Origin: Fasciolopsis buskii
Taxonomy: Eukaryota > Platyhelminthes > Trematoda > Plagiorchiida > Fasciolidae
Length of the DNA stretch: 64,000 nt
Direction: 5' to 3'
NCBI GenBank assembly: GCA_008360955.1
Contig: LUCM01005840.1
Coordinates: 108,413 to 172,412, forward strand
Below the pieces are notes generated by a model. It had not been told where the DNA came from and searched no databases. It saw only the letters and a list, made by a program, of their open reading frames with translations. Positions 22,233 to 32,876 of this stretch are shown piece after piece. Position 1 is the first letter of the stretch. Each line of letters begins with the position of its first letter. A program made the translations under genes and the position numbers.

Positions 22233-25200
22233 GTATGTGGCGCCTTGACAGCTAATAAAAGCGTTAAGTGATAGGGTCCATGGGAAAATCAGATGAGCCC
22301 AGATATGAGAACACTCAAAACCATGTTAGTTACCGTTGCAGTCTTTGGTTGTGCACTTCTTTAAACCTGACAGGCAAATTTACTGGAAAATAAATGTTTC
22401 CCCGTAGTCGGTTTATCCAAAGCACAACCCGGTAAGAGGAAACCCGTAACCGGCATTCTGGTATGGAGAAGCTTCCGCATGCGGTTAAGGTTAGCAACAT
22501 GATAGCATTGTCCTATTTTGATGTTATCAGTACTCAATAGGAAGTGGTCACTGTTTTCATTGACATTTGGGTACAAGCCTTTGAAGCAGGATGAATAGAT
22601 GAAAGAGGGTAGTGCAAACGATGGCTTGTATGATTTTGACGCATGCTCCTCACTATCGATCGGTGTCAAAGCCACGTCGAATGAGTACGGATGATTGAAA
22701 TCAATAGCCAGTAATGACTATACAAATGTAGAGTGTGAACCTTGCTATATCCAAGTTCGCAATGCAGTGTCATATATCATGCGATTTGCAGATGCACATA
22801 GAACTGAAAAATGTTTCCCATTAAGCAGCATGAATTTTTAAAAAATTTGCGATATATGTGCTCTGACGTATATTTGATTTGGGCAGACAGACCGCTATCA
22901 GCGTCACTTGAACGCTTTGACAGTGTTAGATCTGCAGGCCATCAGCACTTGTGATGATCGCCTGTGGGAGTTCAGACAGCTCAAGCTGTGTAGGCCGAAT
23001 CGTTGGGATTAAGCCTGCAACACGTCCATATGAACCAGTAACAATGAGAACATCGTCATAGTTCAGACCAGTTGAAAGTAAAATGACATGCAACAGAGTA
23101 TGGGAATGCGCAAAGCAGCAGCGTGTTTTTTCGGTATCACGTGTAGTTGCAATCAGGCTCGACGAAAAAACAGCAAGCATATTTCTAAACTTATATTTCG
23201 AGGATTCACAGGATGTTGATTAAAGGCTGAAGGGCCAACAAACACTTCAATATGGTTATTCGATCCTTAGAAACATGAATACTCCGAACACAGAACTATC
23301 ACTTTTACTGCTGTTTTTCATTGATCCAGACCCATCCTTGGTCGCATTCTCTACTATGATGCCAATGGAAACCGAAGCAATAATAATGACAAATAACGGT
23401 CTTATAAGTCAATATTTTTCGAGGCTTAGATGATCAACAGCCTGCAGTAGCTTGGAAGTTTTCTCTGATTTACTTCTTCGTTTCGGTCAGCTCTTGAGAA
23501 TCGCGTTGTGCTCATAAAGACATGGAAATCTGCGACCGAAAATCAGCTAGGGGATAATCATCTAGAAACGGTTGTCAAAAATTAGCAGCCCGACTGAAGG
23601 TGAAACCAGAGACAATGAGCAAAAACCACTAATAGAGCGAGTAGCCACCTAAGGAAGGAAGTGTGTACCAAATTCATCAACTGCAGCTAATTTGTTCACG
23701 CAATCGTGATCAGAGGCGAATTGGTCAACCTGAGATCAACAGAGAATGGAGAGGAAGGCCTTCAATGAATTAGTATCGCTTCTAATGATAAGAAAGTGTG
23801 ATGAACATTATCAGTCACAGCTTACCTGAAAGAGATGAAGAACGTTGTCAGTGATGTCATTCGTGACAGCAAATAAACCTATGGTGCGCTTTTCTCTTAA
23901 TCCAAAATGATTTGCACGCTGAAATCCCCAGCAGCATACGTAACCTCAGTAGGACGCACACTTTGAATTAAGCGGGACAGAGCTCGAACTTATCCTCAGG
24001 GGCGCTGCAGTCGCTGGAAGAATATACTGACAAGAGGCTGCTGTCAACTACCGGTGATAGGTACAGAAACGCATAACTAAAGTGAACAAACGCGACTTAT
24101 TCAGCCTAATGGTCCAAGCCAGTTTTCTGTGCTCAGTGCATACCGGCACCAGTAAGACCGCTGGCATTCAAAGCCGAATCACCTGTTACTCAAATAGTGA
24201 AATTCGAGAAGAAGATAACATCTGAGCCCTGAAAAGTGATCCCGAAAATGGGATCTAGTATGTGAGGTCCGGAGGCACAGCATGTTTGCAATAAAGATTG
24301 GAGGACTTCAAGCCAGAACAGTTTTGTTGTAACTAACGTGGATTGGATAGGCTAAAAATCAGTCAACTGAAGCCAGTACTTAGTATTGTATGTCTGTTGC
24401 ATGCTCTTTGCAGGACTACCGTAAATAGGTCTGGCAAGCCATAATTAGTGGTGAAATCTCGCTTGGTCTTTACTTCAGGAAAAAAGAATTTATAAAGATT
24501 TTTCACAGATCTTGTTCGGGTGAGTGATACTTCGCGAACTTCCATATCACTGAAGGGGTTCGCCTCAAGAGCCACTGTCGGAGCATTAGAATCAAGTTTC
24601 TGACCGGTGAGATGATGCAGGTTTAAGCTAACACATGAGACAAATTCTTCTACACAGTCTCATAAGCTATCACACCCATTTGTCTTCCCTTATACACCAA
24701 TTTTCGTTATCTCCGGACTCGGTACTTTGAGCGGTGATGAGGCAGCTTTTTTGGTCTTGGGATTTCCCAACTAAGGCCTAAGTTTTTGGAGGTTAGTCCA
24801 CAAATGATTCTACCAGACTGAAATCGCCCAGCCACTGTCCATAGTGATATAAAAGATAGGCATGAAGTATGTTATGAAATGTTATCATCAGCCGAGAACT
24901 TATTGGTCCTTAGTGCAACCCAGAAGCAAAGCGGACATTTCCTTACATCGTAAACACCGCATTTAGCTTTCTCATCTTTAAAAATTCATCCCATTATTTT
25001 GAACTAACAAAGAGGTGTACAGACTTAATAAAAAGCCACATTAGTGAATCTACACACAAATTAATCCAGTCTTATAAGGACCATGCCGTTCCGGGAGAGA
25101 GAATCGTTTTTAGTTCCCTCCGAGCGGCATTATGGAACCTAGTAACCTAGTTGCGGCTTTCGTATACATCCATTTGCTTACCAGAACATTTACTTTTCGT

Positions 25201-26443
25201 CCTTTCTACTGAAACCGTTGATAACCATTATTAGATTATGGACTGAGTCAGGTAGAACAGTAATTTTTGTTCATAAAAAGGCTTCAAATTGACAACTTGT
25301 AAATCCAAAACTGTCTGATTATCAGTTCAAATAAAACTCCTTTCAATTGCTTTTACTTTCTCTCTGTTACGAAAAAAAGATCGCAATGTAGAATAGATAG
25401 ACACTTAGGGTTGATTAAAAGACCGAACATGATATCATGCGCGTGGAATGTCGAGAATTCCTTACGCGCCGAATCCTGTTTTTGCGGTTTAAAAAGAAAA
25501 AAATTACCCTCATTTACAATGTGCTTCAGTGCTTCACCAAAAAGCAATAAAGTCAAGATTTTGCTTGTGGTTCATTCTGGTGGCTTTTTGCTCTCCCGTG
25601 AAGACAATGACCAGAAAATTCTCCATAGCTAATTGTTATTGCAAATCGAAGCACGTTCGAGATCCTTCCTATAAAAAGCCGCGAAACTGTAACCCGTCTA
25701 GTAATCCCGTTTGAGACACAACCGAATCAGAAACGGCCGCACGACTCTAAGGGGTCATCAGCGCACTTGTACGTGTGACGTCAGTTATTACGCGTTATAT
25801 AAGTAGGCACCGTTATAATACCGGGAGCAGATTTGTTGTAACCCAAGATACATTCAAACATCTACTTGAGTTAACAGAACTAAGGTCATACGGACGAGGT
25901 TTGCCTGAATTCCGAGTGCTCCAGCTAAGCTAACAAAAAACTAGAGTACGAGACGTCCCGTGAGACAACCGTTGGTATTGCACAGCTTTCGCAAAAACTA
26001 ACCCGAGCAGAGACATCTTGGGCAAGTCCGCAGAATTACAAGGAAGCCTAAGTGGCCTCACAGATTCACGAAGTATGCGATTAATCCTTGGGTCTTGGAA
26101 CTGTTCACTAAGCTGGTTGCACGTTGGCTTCGACACACCATTGCTTGAGCATTCATCGGTAGAAAATAAAGGTTTCAGTCACACTTGCTTACACACATTA
26201 TGTTTTTCCTTGGTGGTGCTGAGTCAACGAACCACTGCCTTTGCTTGTGACAATTTCCTGTATCTGCAAACCCACTCATCAGTGTCCACACGCAATAGCG
26301 CACATAATGGTTGGTAAGATAGTGAAGGTAAGGTTTGCTTTGACACGATCAACGGTCAACACTGCAACCGACAAGTTACTTTGATGAACAGAAATTGAGA
26401 GAGTTTACCATACCAAAATTGAATACCGGGGCCTGGAATGACG
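22233..26443. other. Non-coding or unrecognised; two weak minus-strand frames
   Basis: Minus-strand frames at 22361-22675 (104 codons) and 22926-23180 (84 codons, with LNYDDVLIVTGSYGRVAGL) look somewhat protein-like but have no recognised domain. A plus-strand frame at 26018-26317 (99 codons) overlaps a minus one. None has convincing paired splice sites. No repeats recognised. Confidence 0.3.
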
Positions 26444-26821
26444 TCAGTAAAGAAAAACCCACGAATATCCGGACCAAACGACGTAAGGAGTGTATCGAAA
26501 AATCGATGCGCCATGTATTGGTTTTTATTGTGAATGATATAATATTAATAACACAGCGTTGTTGGTAGATGTAATGCGCCAACGTTTCGACTACCGTGGG
26601 TAGTCTTTCTCAAGGCAAGTTTTACAATCAAATTTGATTGTAAAACTTGCCTTGAGAAAGACTACCCACGGTAGTCGAAACGTTGGCGCATTACATCTAC
26701 CAACAACGCTGTGTTATTAATATTATATCATTCACAATAAAAACCAATACATGGCGCATCGATTTTTCGATACACTCCTTACGTCGTTTGGTCCGGATAT
26801 TCGTGGGTTTTTCTTTACTGA
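26444..26821. repeat. 378-bp palindrome with hammerhead-like arms
   Basis: The two 189-base arms are reverse complements as far as I can check, with the centre at 26632/26633 in CAATCAAATTTGATTG and no spacer. The right arm on the plus strand holds CTTGAGAAA, then the stem GACTACC (26660-26666), loop CAC, GGTAGTC (26670-26676), GAAAC (26677-26681), and a second hairpin CGTTG (26681-26685) with CAACG (26704-26708). This is the layout of a hammerhead ribozyme stem II, GAAA and stem III. However, the expected CUGANGA is CTTGAGA-like and the base pair and cleavage site after stem III are not matched. Such motifs are known in Penelope-like element termini. The left arm carries the same motif on the minus strand. 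The right end abuts the assembly gap exactly. The open frames across it are translations of the repeat, not genes. Confidence 0.93.
26660..26708 (+). ncRNA. Degenerate hammerhead-like ribozyme motif
   Basis: A 7-bp stem with a 3-base loop is directly followed by GAAAC and then a 5-bp hairpin with an 18-base loop. This is the order of stem II, the GAAA core strand and stem III in type I hammerheads. The upstream core strand (CTTGAGAAA in place of CUGANGA) and the bases after stem III (CTG in place of a UH cleavage site) do not fit. Self-cleavage is therefore not expected from this copy. The minus strand of the left arm carries an identical motif. Confidence 0.35.
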
Positions 26822-27503
26822 NNNNNNNNNNNNNNNNNNNNNNNNNNNNNNNNNNNNNNNNNNNNNNNNNNNNNNNNNNNNNNNNNNNNNNNNNNNNNNN
26901 NNNNNNNNNNNNNNNNNNNNNNNNNNNNNNNNNNNNNNNNNNNNNNNNNNNNNNNNNNNNNNNNNNNNNNNNNNNNNNNNNNNNNNNNNNNNNNNNNNNN
27001 NNNNNNNNNNNNNNNNNNNNNNNNNNNNNNNNNNNNNNNNNNNNNNNNNNNNNNNNNNNNNNNNNNNNNNNNNNNNNNNNNNNNNNNNNNNNNNNNNNNN
27101 NNNNNNNNNNNNNNNNNNNNNNNNNNNNNNNNNNNNNNNNNNNNNNNNNNNNNNNNNNNNNNNNNNNNNNNNNNNNNNNNNNNNNNNNNNNNNNNNNNNN
27201 NNNNNNNNNNNNNNNNNNNNNNNNNNNNNNNNNNNNNNNNNNNNNNNNNNNNNNNNNNNNNNNNNNNNNNNNNNNNNNNNNNNNNNNNNNNNNNNNNNNN
27301 NNNNNNNNNNNNNNNNNNNNNNNNNNNNNNNNNNNNNNNNNNNNNNNNNNNNNNNNNNNNNNNNNNNNNNNNNNNNNNNNNNNNNNNNNNNNNNNNNNNN
27401 NNNNNNNNNNNNNNNNNNNNNNNNNNNNNNNNNNNNNNNNNNNNNNNNNNNNNNNNNNNNNNNNNNNNNNNNNNNNNNNNNNNNNNNNNNNNNNNNNNNN
27501 NNN
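26822..27503. other. Assembly gap (682 N)
   Basis: A run of N. It is flanked immediately on the left by the end of one palindrome copy and on the right by the start of another, so the missing sequence probably contains more of the same repeat or was unresolved because of it. Long open frames running through this gap are not real. Confidence 0.99.
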
Positions 27504-27805
27504 TCAGTAAAGAAAAACCCACGAATATCCGGACCAAACGACGTAAGGAGTGTATCGAAAAATCGATGCGCCATGTATTGGTTTTTATTGTGAATGATAT
27601 AATATTAATAACACAGCGTTGTTGGTAGATGTAATGCGCCAACGTTTCGACTACCGTGGGTAGTCTTTCTCAAGGCAAGTTTTACAATCAAATTTGATTG
27701 TAAAACTTGCCTTGAGAAAGACTACCCACGGTAGTCGAAACGTTGGCGCATTACATCTACCAACAACGCTGTGTTATTAATATTATATCATTCACAATAA
27801 AAACC
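27504..27805. repeat. Palindromic repeat, copy 4 (right arm truncated)
   Basis: The left arm (27504-27692) is identical to the left arm at 26444-26632 as far as I can compare. The right arm follows its partner from the centre at 27692/27693 to about 27805 (TTCACAATAAAAACC) and then diverges into CACGAACCTTTG. The hammerhead-like motif is intact to the same degree as in the full copy. Confidence 0.92.
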
Positions 27806-29851
27806 CACGAACCTTTGATTTTCGGGAAAATCAGGTAAGAGCACAGTTTTGACGGAAACGAAAATCACGAGCAGGACTGCGGAAACAATGCAAAGTGTTA
27901 GTCACCTATGTCACTAGATTCGTAGTTTCAAACGGGTTTAAAATGAAACCATAAAATAATTCGTGGGACGTGTACATCTATGCCACGTAACGTTGTTTGG
28001 TAGAAACGGATGAGCCAACTGGCCTTTGGCAGGATAAAGGTCCATGTATTAGATTTACACTGTTCACTGTAAAAGAAACAAAAATTGGTCTGTGCGACAA
28101 AATGAAGCACAAATTATTCCCTAAGTTTTTCTTATTTATCCAAATACAATGTTCCCAAACGGCACGGTTTCGTTTGTACAGCTTATCCGAGAAGGCAAAT
28201 TGTAAGATCCCGTGACAAAACAGCTATGAAAATCATATTTTAGTATTCTTTTAATTACCCTCTCGTGACAATGTACAGAATGCATAAATTCACTCCGTAA
28301 ACAGAGAATTGGATAATGTTCGCGTTAACTGATAACATGTTTCCATCAAGTACTTTTGCAAACAAATTAGGACCCAGATTTTGTGGTGCATTGTTACGGT
28401 GGGCAGCTTTAGTTACAAAGATTCACCTATATTATTTTGCATTATACATACAGACAACTCTGACATTCAGAAAACATAACCCAACATTCTGTAGGGCTGG
28501 GATAAGTTAGCATTCTGGGCCATTCGTTCAAGGATGTCGTGCGGCAAAATGTTTCAAATTATCAAATTCACAGAATGTAGCAGTGATTGCTTACATGCGT
28601 ATCAGCAAGCAAACCAAAGTGCACGTGAAAAGATAAACTTTCATGTTTTGGCATAGCTTTTCATATTGATTCTCAATGTTTTATGGCAAATTGTATACTT
28701 TTCATTTGTTTCTGAACTTTGTGAAGTAAAGCCCGTTATTTTACCTTAGCTCAGCGACTTTCACCGGTCTTTACTCTGTGTTCATCCGCTCGATACTGAT
28801 TAGCGTCATCCTCAACAAAAATGCGCGGAAAATTAAACCAGATTAACCCAAAGTGGTTTCAACCCTGGAACGGCCAGACTGTCATTCTGAACAATCTATT
28901 TTCGTGTAGTTCTCGAACTTTCTGCCAGTAGAGTTCCAGAGCATCATTTTTGACGGTTGATTCTTAAAATTATACTAGTGGAAGTGCTCATCACCAGAGA
29001 AAAATCAGCTGGACATTTTGATCAGTTTTGAATAGGCTACAGGTCACCAAAATGTCATTCGATAAACCATTGGAAGCAAACAAAAATCTGAGTGACAGTG
29101 TTCTGCCAAAATAACATGATTACGAACAATGAAACTTTAATACGACAACCCCGGAAGCTTAGCAACGGAAAATTAAGGCAGTATTCCTGACATACTCCAC
29201 AAATATGAGACTCAAAAACTGGGTAATTTTGAAAAAATTACGACAATGTCCACCGTAGTCTGATGAAGATGATAAATTTACCCCATGGTAAAAGCTTGGA
29301 CAAAGTATGTTCGGCAGAAGAATCCAGTGGATGCGTGAACAGTCGCAGAAACCATAGTATTTGGACATGCCGCGTCTCGATTTGTTAATTTAACAGTGAC
29401 CATTGGTGTTAACAAGTGCATTCTATCGAACCGAAGACCATGAAATTTGCATCTGAGGTGATTCTGACGTTTCGTATGAGATCAAATCAAAGTGCATCAC
29501 AAAGAATTTCTGTGAAAATTAGGCGATTCACACAATGCGCAGCTTTGAACTTTGCACAGATGAAAACGAACACACACAATCTCTCAAAGTTAGCAAATAC
29601 TGCACGTTCCAAAGAACACACTGTATGTTATCAAACGTTTATTTAGATCGTTAGTTCAAACACGTTCGTGGGAAATCGAATCGGCGCTTCTGAGTAAATG
29701 AATAGTTGAGTGGAAAGATTACGGGAAGTAATCAAGATTTAAATTAAAAAATCGGGGAAGGAAATGGCGGAAATCAGTAAGCCGTTCGCAGGACCAGTTG
29801 GCTCAGCATCTTAGCTCTGATACTTTGTAATGTTAGCCCGTAATTCACATA
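27806..29851. other. Non-coding or unrecognised
   Basis: No gene or repeat supported. The open frames are short and AT-driven. Confidence 0.4.
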
Positions 29852-29903
29852 TTGAACGTGATCCTAATCGAGGATACCACAGAGGTTCAGGTACGCGTGC
29901 CCT

Positions 29904-30113
29904 TTGACTGGCTGCGCTGCAATTCTGTGTCATCCTCTTTCGTTGTTTTGTTGTCGGATATTTGGTTCCGTTATGTTTTCCGTTCGCCACTACACTCGCC
30001 TGGGATTACTTTCGTTCAAAAACCGTATCCTTTCTCAACTTGGACTGGGTTCACGCATTGCTGCACCTCAACGATTTTCTCATCGATCCAAAAGAGGCAC
30101 TCGTGCCGGCTAG
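29904..30113 (+). pseudogene. LINE leader fragment before the endonuclease
   Basis: This 69-residue basic frame ends GSRIAAPQRFSHRSKRGTRAG followed by a TAG (30111-30113). The same frame continues past the stop to the endonuclease Met at 30147, so the stop is a disabling mutation within one original open frame. Short Arg-Gly-rich stretches of this kind precede the endonuclease in CR1 and Rex-type elements. A second frame (29852-30127) overlaps it and is its shadow. Confidence 0.55.
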
Positions 30114-30146
30114 CAGATAGCTCTTAAGTGCGCCCTTCCGGCCAAG

Positions 30147-30467
30147 ATGTCCATTCCGGTATTGTTGAGTACAAATATCCATTCCCTGTTTACGAGAATG
30201 TCGGGTCTATCCCACACACTCCAATCATGGATCCATGTTCATACGTGTGTCATCTGCATACAAGAATCGTGGCTGAACCGGGTTATCGCTAATTCATTGT
30301 TGTCCATAGACAACTTCAGACTCCATCGGCTGGATAGAGTTTCGGACAAGAAGAAGACTGGAGGTGGTGTGGCAACGTACATAAACTTCTTTTGGTCTGG
30401 CAAGTTTGAAGTTGTTTATACATACTCGCTAAACGGAATTAACTGTCTCGTGACAATGTCATCCTAG
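30147..30467 (+). pseudogene. LINE apurinic-like endonuclease, N-terminal part
   Basis: A 106-residue fragment of an exonuclease-endonuclease-phosphatase fold enzyme, which nicks target DNA to start retrotransposition. Landmarks are LLSTNIHSLF (the first strand, with the conserved Asn), VICIQESWLN (catalytic Glu), NFRLHRLDR, and TGGGVATYI (the strand and loop after it). The rest of the domain, including the catalytic His region, is lost in stops and frame changes after 30465. The peptide PTRGGSILD near 30.67 kb in another frame is probably the end of the domain. Confidence 0.75.
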
Positions 30468-31427
30468 GTTTTCTCGCCATACAAGCAATATCGTAACGAA
30501 TCTTTACATTGCCCTCTTTAGCTCGCAACAAGATATTGCATCTTTTTTCGACTCTTTTCCAGTATTTATTGTTCCTCTTCTTGAAGATAATCTGCATGTT
30601 ATTTTAATCATGCATCTACCTTACCACCGACTGTGTCTCATTTGACTGACCTCTGCGTTTCTCCCACCAGAGGCGGTTCCATTTTAGATAGTTATTACCA
30701 ACCACCCTGATTTATTTTCCAATTCCAAGTAGCAATTATTGTCTGCTTCTGTTGAGACCTAATATATAATCTAGGTCAGCTTTTCATTCCTTATGGCGAA
30801 CAAATCAAATCCAAGTTTGCCTCCGTAACTCTTCACACAACAACTTTATTCTTCTTCAGAAATCCCTTTCACTCGCATCTGTCTGTTTCTCTTTTGAACC
30901 CCTGCTCAATGACAATGTCAAATTTTCACAGAGACGGCCAACGCAACCTTTGATATCTGCTGCGCCCCAGAAACTATTCTTCTAAAATGGCCGTATCTCC
31001 ACCCAGAAACTGAAATCTCTAAGAACACGCATGGATCACCTCTGGAAGTCCCGTAATAACTCAAGTGGGTGGTTTATTTCAAACCCAACAAAAGCTGAAA
31101 TCCGGCGCATCGTCAGGACATTCGCTAGCCATCGTTTGAGTTGTAACAACAACTGATTCTTATGGCAAGGCATTCAACTGTTGTGTGGGAAGAAAAAAGA
31201 GACCTGTAAAATGTTCTGCGGATATCGACAGCACCAATCATGCCTTCATCCATCGTTTCAAATATACCCCAGTCATATTTGGACAGGGTGATGATATGAC
31301 AATTGCAAGTTTTTCTAGAGAAGAGGTGCTTGACCTTCTCCTCACCACCAAAATTACCACAGCCTGTCTTCAGTTCTTCTAGCGCATGGTGCTGTGGCAT
31401 TGAGGGGGCATTTACTTCTCTGATTAA

Positions 31428-31709
31428 CTGGTCATTAATCTCGTCTTCTATCCTTGTTGGAGACCCGGCACTATTATTCCCACCCCTAAATCTGGCCGTT
31501 CTGCTGCTTTGGAAAAACGTTTTCGTCCCATCGCCTTATGGTCTTCCGGTCTTAAACTGACGGAGCTTGCTATACTTAAGCGCCTGCGTTCTTCTATATA
31601 TCCTCCTGATGACCCTTTTCAGTTTGGCTATAAATCTAACAGATTCACTTTGGACGCTTTCACCTCCCTCACTCACCGCATTTGTAAGTCCTTAGACGTA
31701 CCAATGTAA
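31428..31709 (+). pseudogene. LINE reverse transcriptase, fingers region
   Basis: The frame reads PTPKSGRSAALEKRFRPIAL (the PKxGxxxxxxxYRPI-type motif), then ELAILKRLRSSI and FQFGYKSNRFTLDAF (the QFGFRxxxSTxDA-type motif). It ends at a TAA at 31707-31709; the same frame resumes as WAFLDYS-TAG-AFDSVPW, with the second stop at 31740-31742 inside motif A. Just upstream, another frame carries GAFTSLINWSLISSSI, so there is a frameshift near 31.46 kb. Confidence 0.8.
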
Positions 31710-31887
31710 TCCGTCCGTTGGGCCTTTCTAGACTATTCGTAGGCATTTGACTCTGTCCCATGGTCTCTTCTACTTCACAAACTGGAAACATTTGGTTGTT
31801 CCAGGCCTTTATTATCATGGCTGTCTGATTACCTAACTAACCGAATCCAGGGCAAACGAATGGACGGTAGAACTTCCAAACCGTTGT

Positions 31888-32076
31888 GTGCTACAGGGTG
31901 CTGTTCTTTCGCCGTTTCTTTTCTCTGTTTACATCAGCGACTTATCAACCAGCTCCCCATGTCATCTGCTTAAGTATGCTGATGATTTTGCCCTCTCTCA
32001 AGCCACTTCGAACAACGATGATTTTCAGGTTTTCCAACAATCGATCTTCTGTTTACGATTTCTCCGCGTGAGCTGA
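31888..32076 (+). pseudogene. LINE reverse transcriptase, palm with YADD
   Basis: After a frameshift near 31.88 kb the frame reads LQGAVLSPFLFSVYISDL, then LLKYADDFALS. YADD is the catalytic motif C, with two metal-binding Asp residues. The first residues correspond to the PQGxxLSPxLF motif with Leu in place of Pro. The frame ends 30 codons later. Confidence 0.85.
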
Positions 32077-32171
32077 CTTAAATCTCAACACATCTAAATG
32101 TTCCGAATGTCTGTTCTCTCTCTAGGTCAGCCTACCCATCCGAAACGTCTTCTATCAACTCAAAAACACTT

Positions 32172-32294
32172 GCCAGGGTTGATTGTGTGAAATATCTGGG
32201 AGTTGCTATTGATAAAAATCTGAAGTGGACTTCTCATATTTCCACCCGTGCAAAATGTCTCCGTCGGTTGTCATTTCAAATCAGGAAGCTTTGA
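32172..32294 (+). pseudogene. LINE reverse transcriptase, thumb fragment
   Basis: The peptide VDCVKYLGVAIDKNLKWTSH matches the YLGVxID-x-x-LxWxxH motif that follows the catalytic palm in Jockey and CR1-group elements. The frame closes at TGA 32292-32294 after LSFQIRKL. Confidence 0.8.
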
Positions 32295-32328
32295 CACCAC
32301 AAGGTGAAACAAAGCGCCATCTCTTGAT

Positions 32329-32655
32329 TTGTATACCAGTGTTTTTTCAATCCTCCTTCACTGTTCTTCTGTTATTTTTCCAGGTTTTCTTAAAAAAACT
32401 TCAAAATTCTTCGCCGGGGGCTATCAATTGTTAACCGTGTTCTCCATACCACCAAGTGAATACTTCCTTAATCTATGCGACCAACACTTAAGAGCGTGTG
32501 AGAAATTTGCACACAAAATTCTTTCTGATCCCACGCACCCTCTGCACAACGATCTTTCAAATTGTCGCTCTCATATTTCTTCACGATCCGCTCTTCGTTC
32601 CATATCCTCTAGAATCAGCATCTATAGGAACTTCACTGTCTCATGTGTAGCATGA
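32329..32655 (+). pseudogene. LINE C-terminal region
   Basis: A 108-codon frame whose latter half reads NLCDQHLRACEKFAHKIL and DPTHPLHNDLSNC, then SRSALRSISSRISIYRNF. The DPxHPLxxxL and Arg-rich pattern is common at the C-terminus of CR1 and related polyproteins. Its natural stop follows at 32653-32655, and the 3' untranslated part runs to the ATACA repeat. Confidence 0.7.
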
Positions 32656-32856
32656 ATTTTGACAAACCGTGACCGTGTTTCAGCCGAATTCCTGAGCAAC
32701 CTGTCATAAAGTGTTATGATTATTCCTGAATGAGTTCTTTTATGTTTTTTACGAGGTGATGAATGTATTTTTATGTTATTTATTTATTTCCTATTTTACG
32801 GTTACCCTCACTTTTTTTGACTGAAATGCGACATTATTTATTGTACGCAAAAGTTC

Positions 32857-32876
32857 ATACAATACAATACAATACA
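32857..32876 (+). repeat. (ATACA)n, 3' end of the LINE
   Basis: Four pentanucleotide repeats, ATACA-type, after an AT-rich 3' untranslated region. Short tandem repeats instead of a poly-A tail mark the 3' end of many CR1-group elements, so I place the element boundary here. Confidence 0.8.

Larger units (their letters stand above)
29852..32876 (+). mobile_element. Degenerate non-LTR retrotransposon (CR1/Jockey group)
   Basis: Remnants of one element lie in order on the plus strand: a basic leader ending RGTRAG, an endonuclease fragment (ESWL, GGGVATYI), linker pieces, a reverse transcriptase with QFGYKSNRFTLDAF, FLDYS-stop-AFDSVPW (motif A), LQGAVLSPFLFSVYISDL (motif B region) and YADD (motif C), then KYLGVAIDKNLKW, and a C-terminal part with DPTHPLHNDL. 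At least two in-frame stops and several frame changes break the open frame, so it cannot encode an active protein. The 3' end is a short ATACA tandem. The 5' boundary is uncertain; the element may be 5'-truncated. Clade placement (CR1, Rex1 or a relative) is by motif look only. Confidence 0.88.

Noticed and set aside
26520..26540. TAATATTA string similar to a rolling-circle nick site
   Set aside because: It is a common AT-rich string; no Rep-like protein or fitting stem-loop is nearby.
26683..27642. Open frames of 275-280 codons
   Set aside because: They run through the N gap; almost all codons are unknown.
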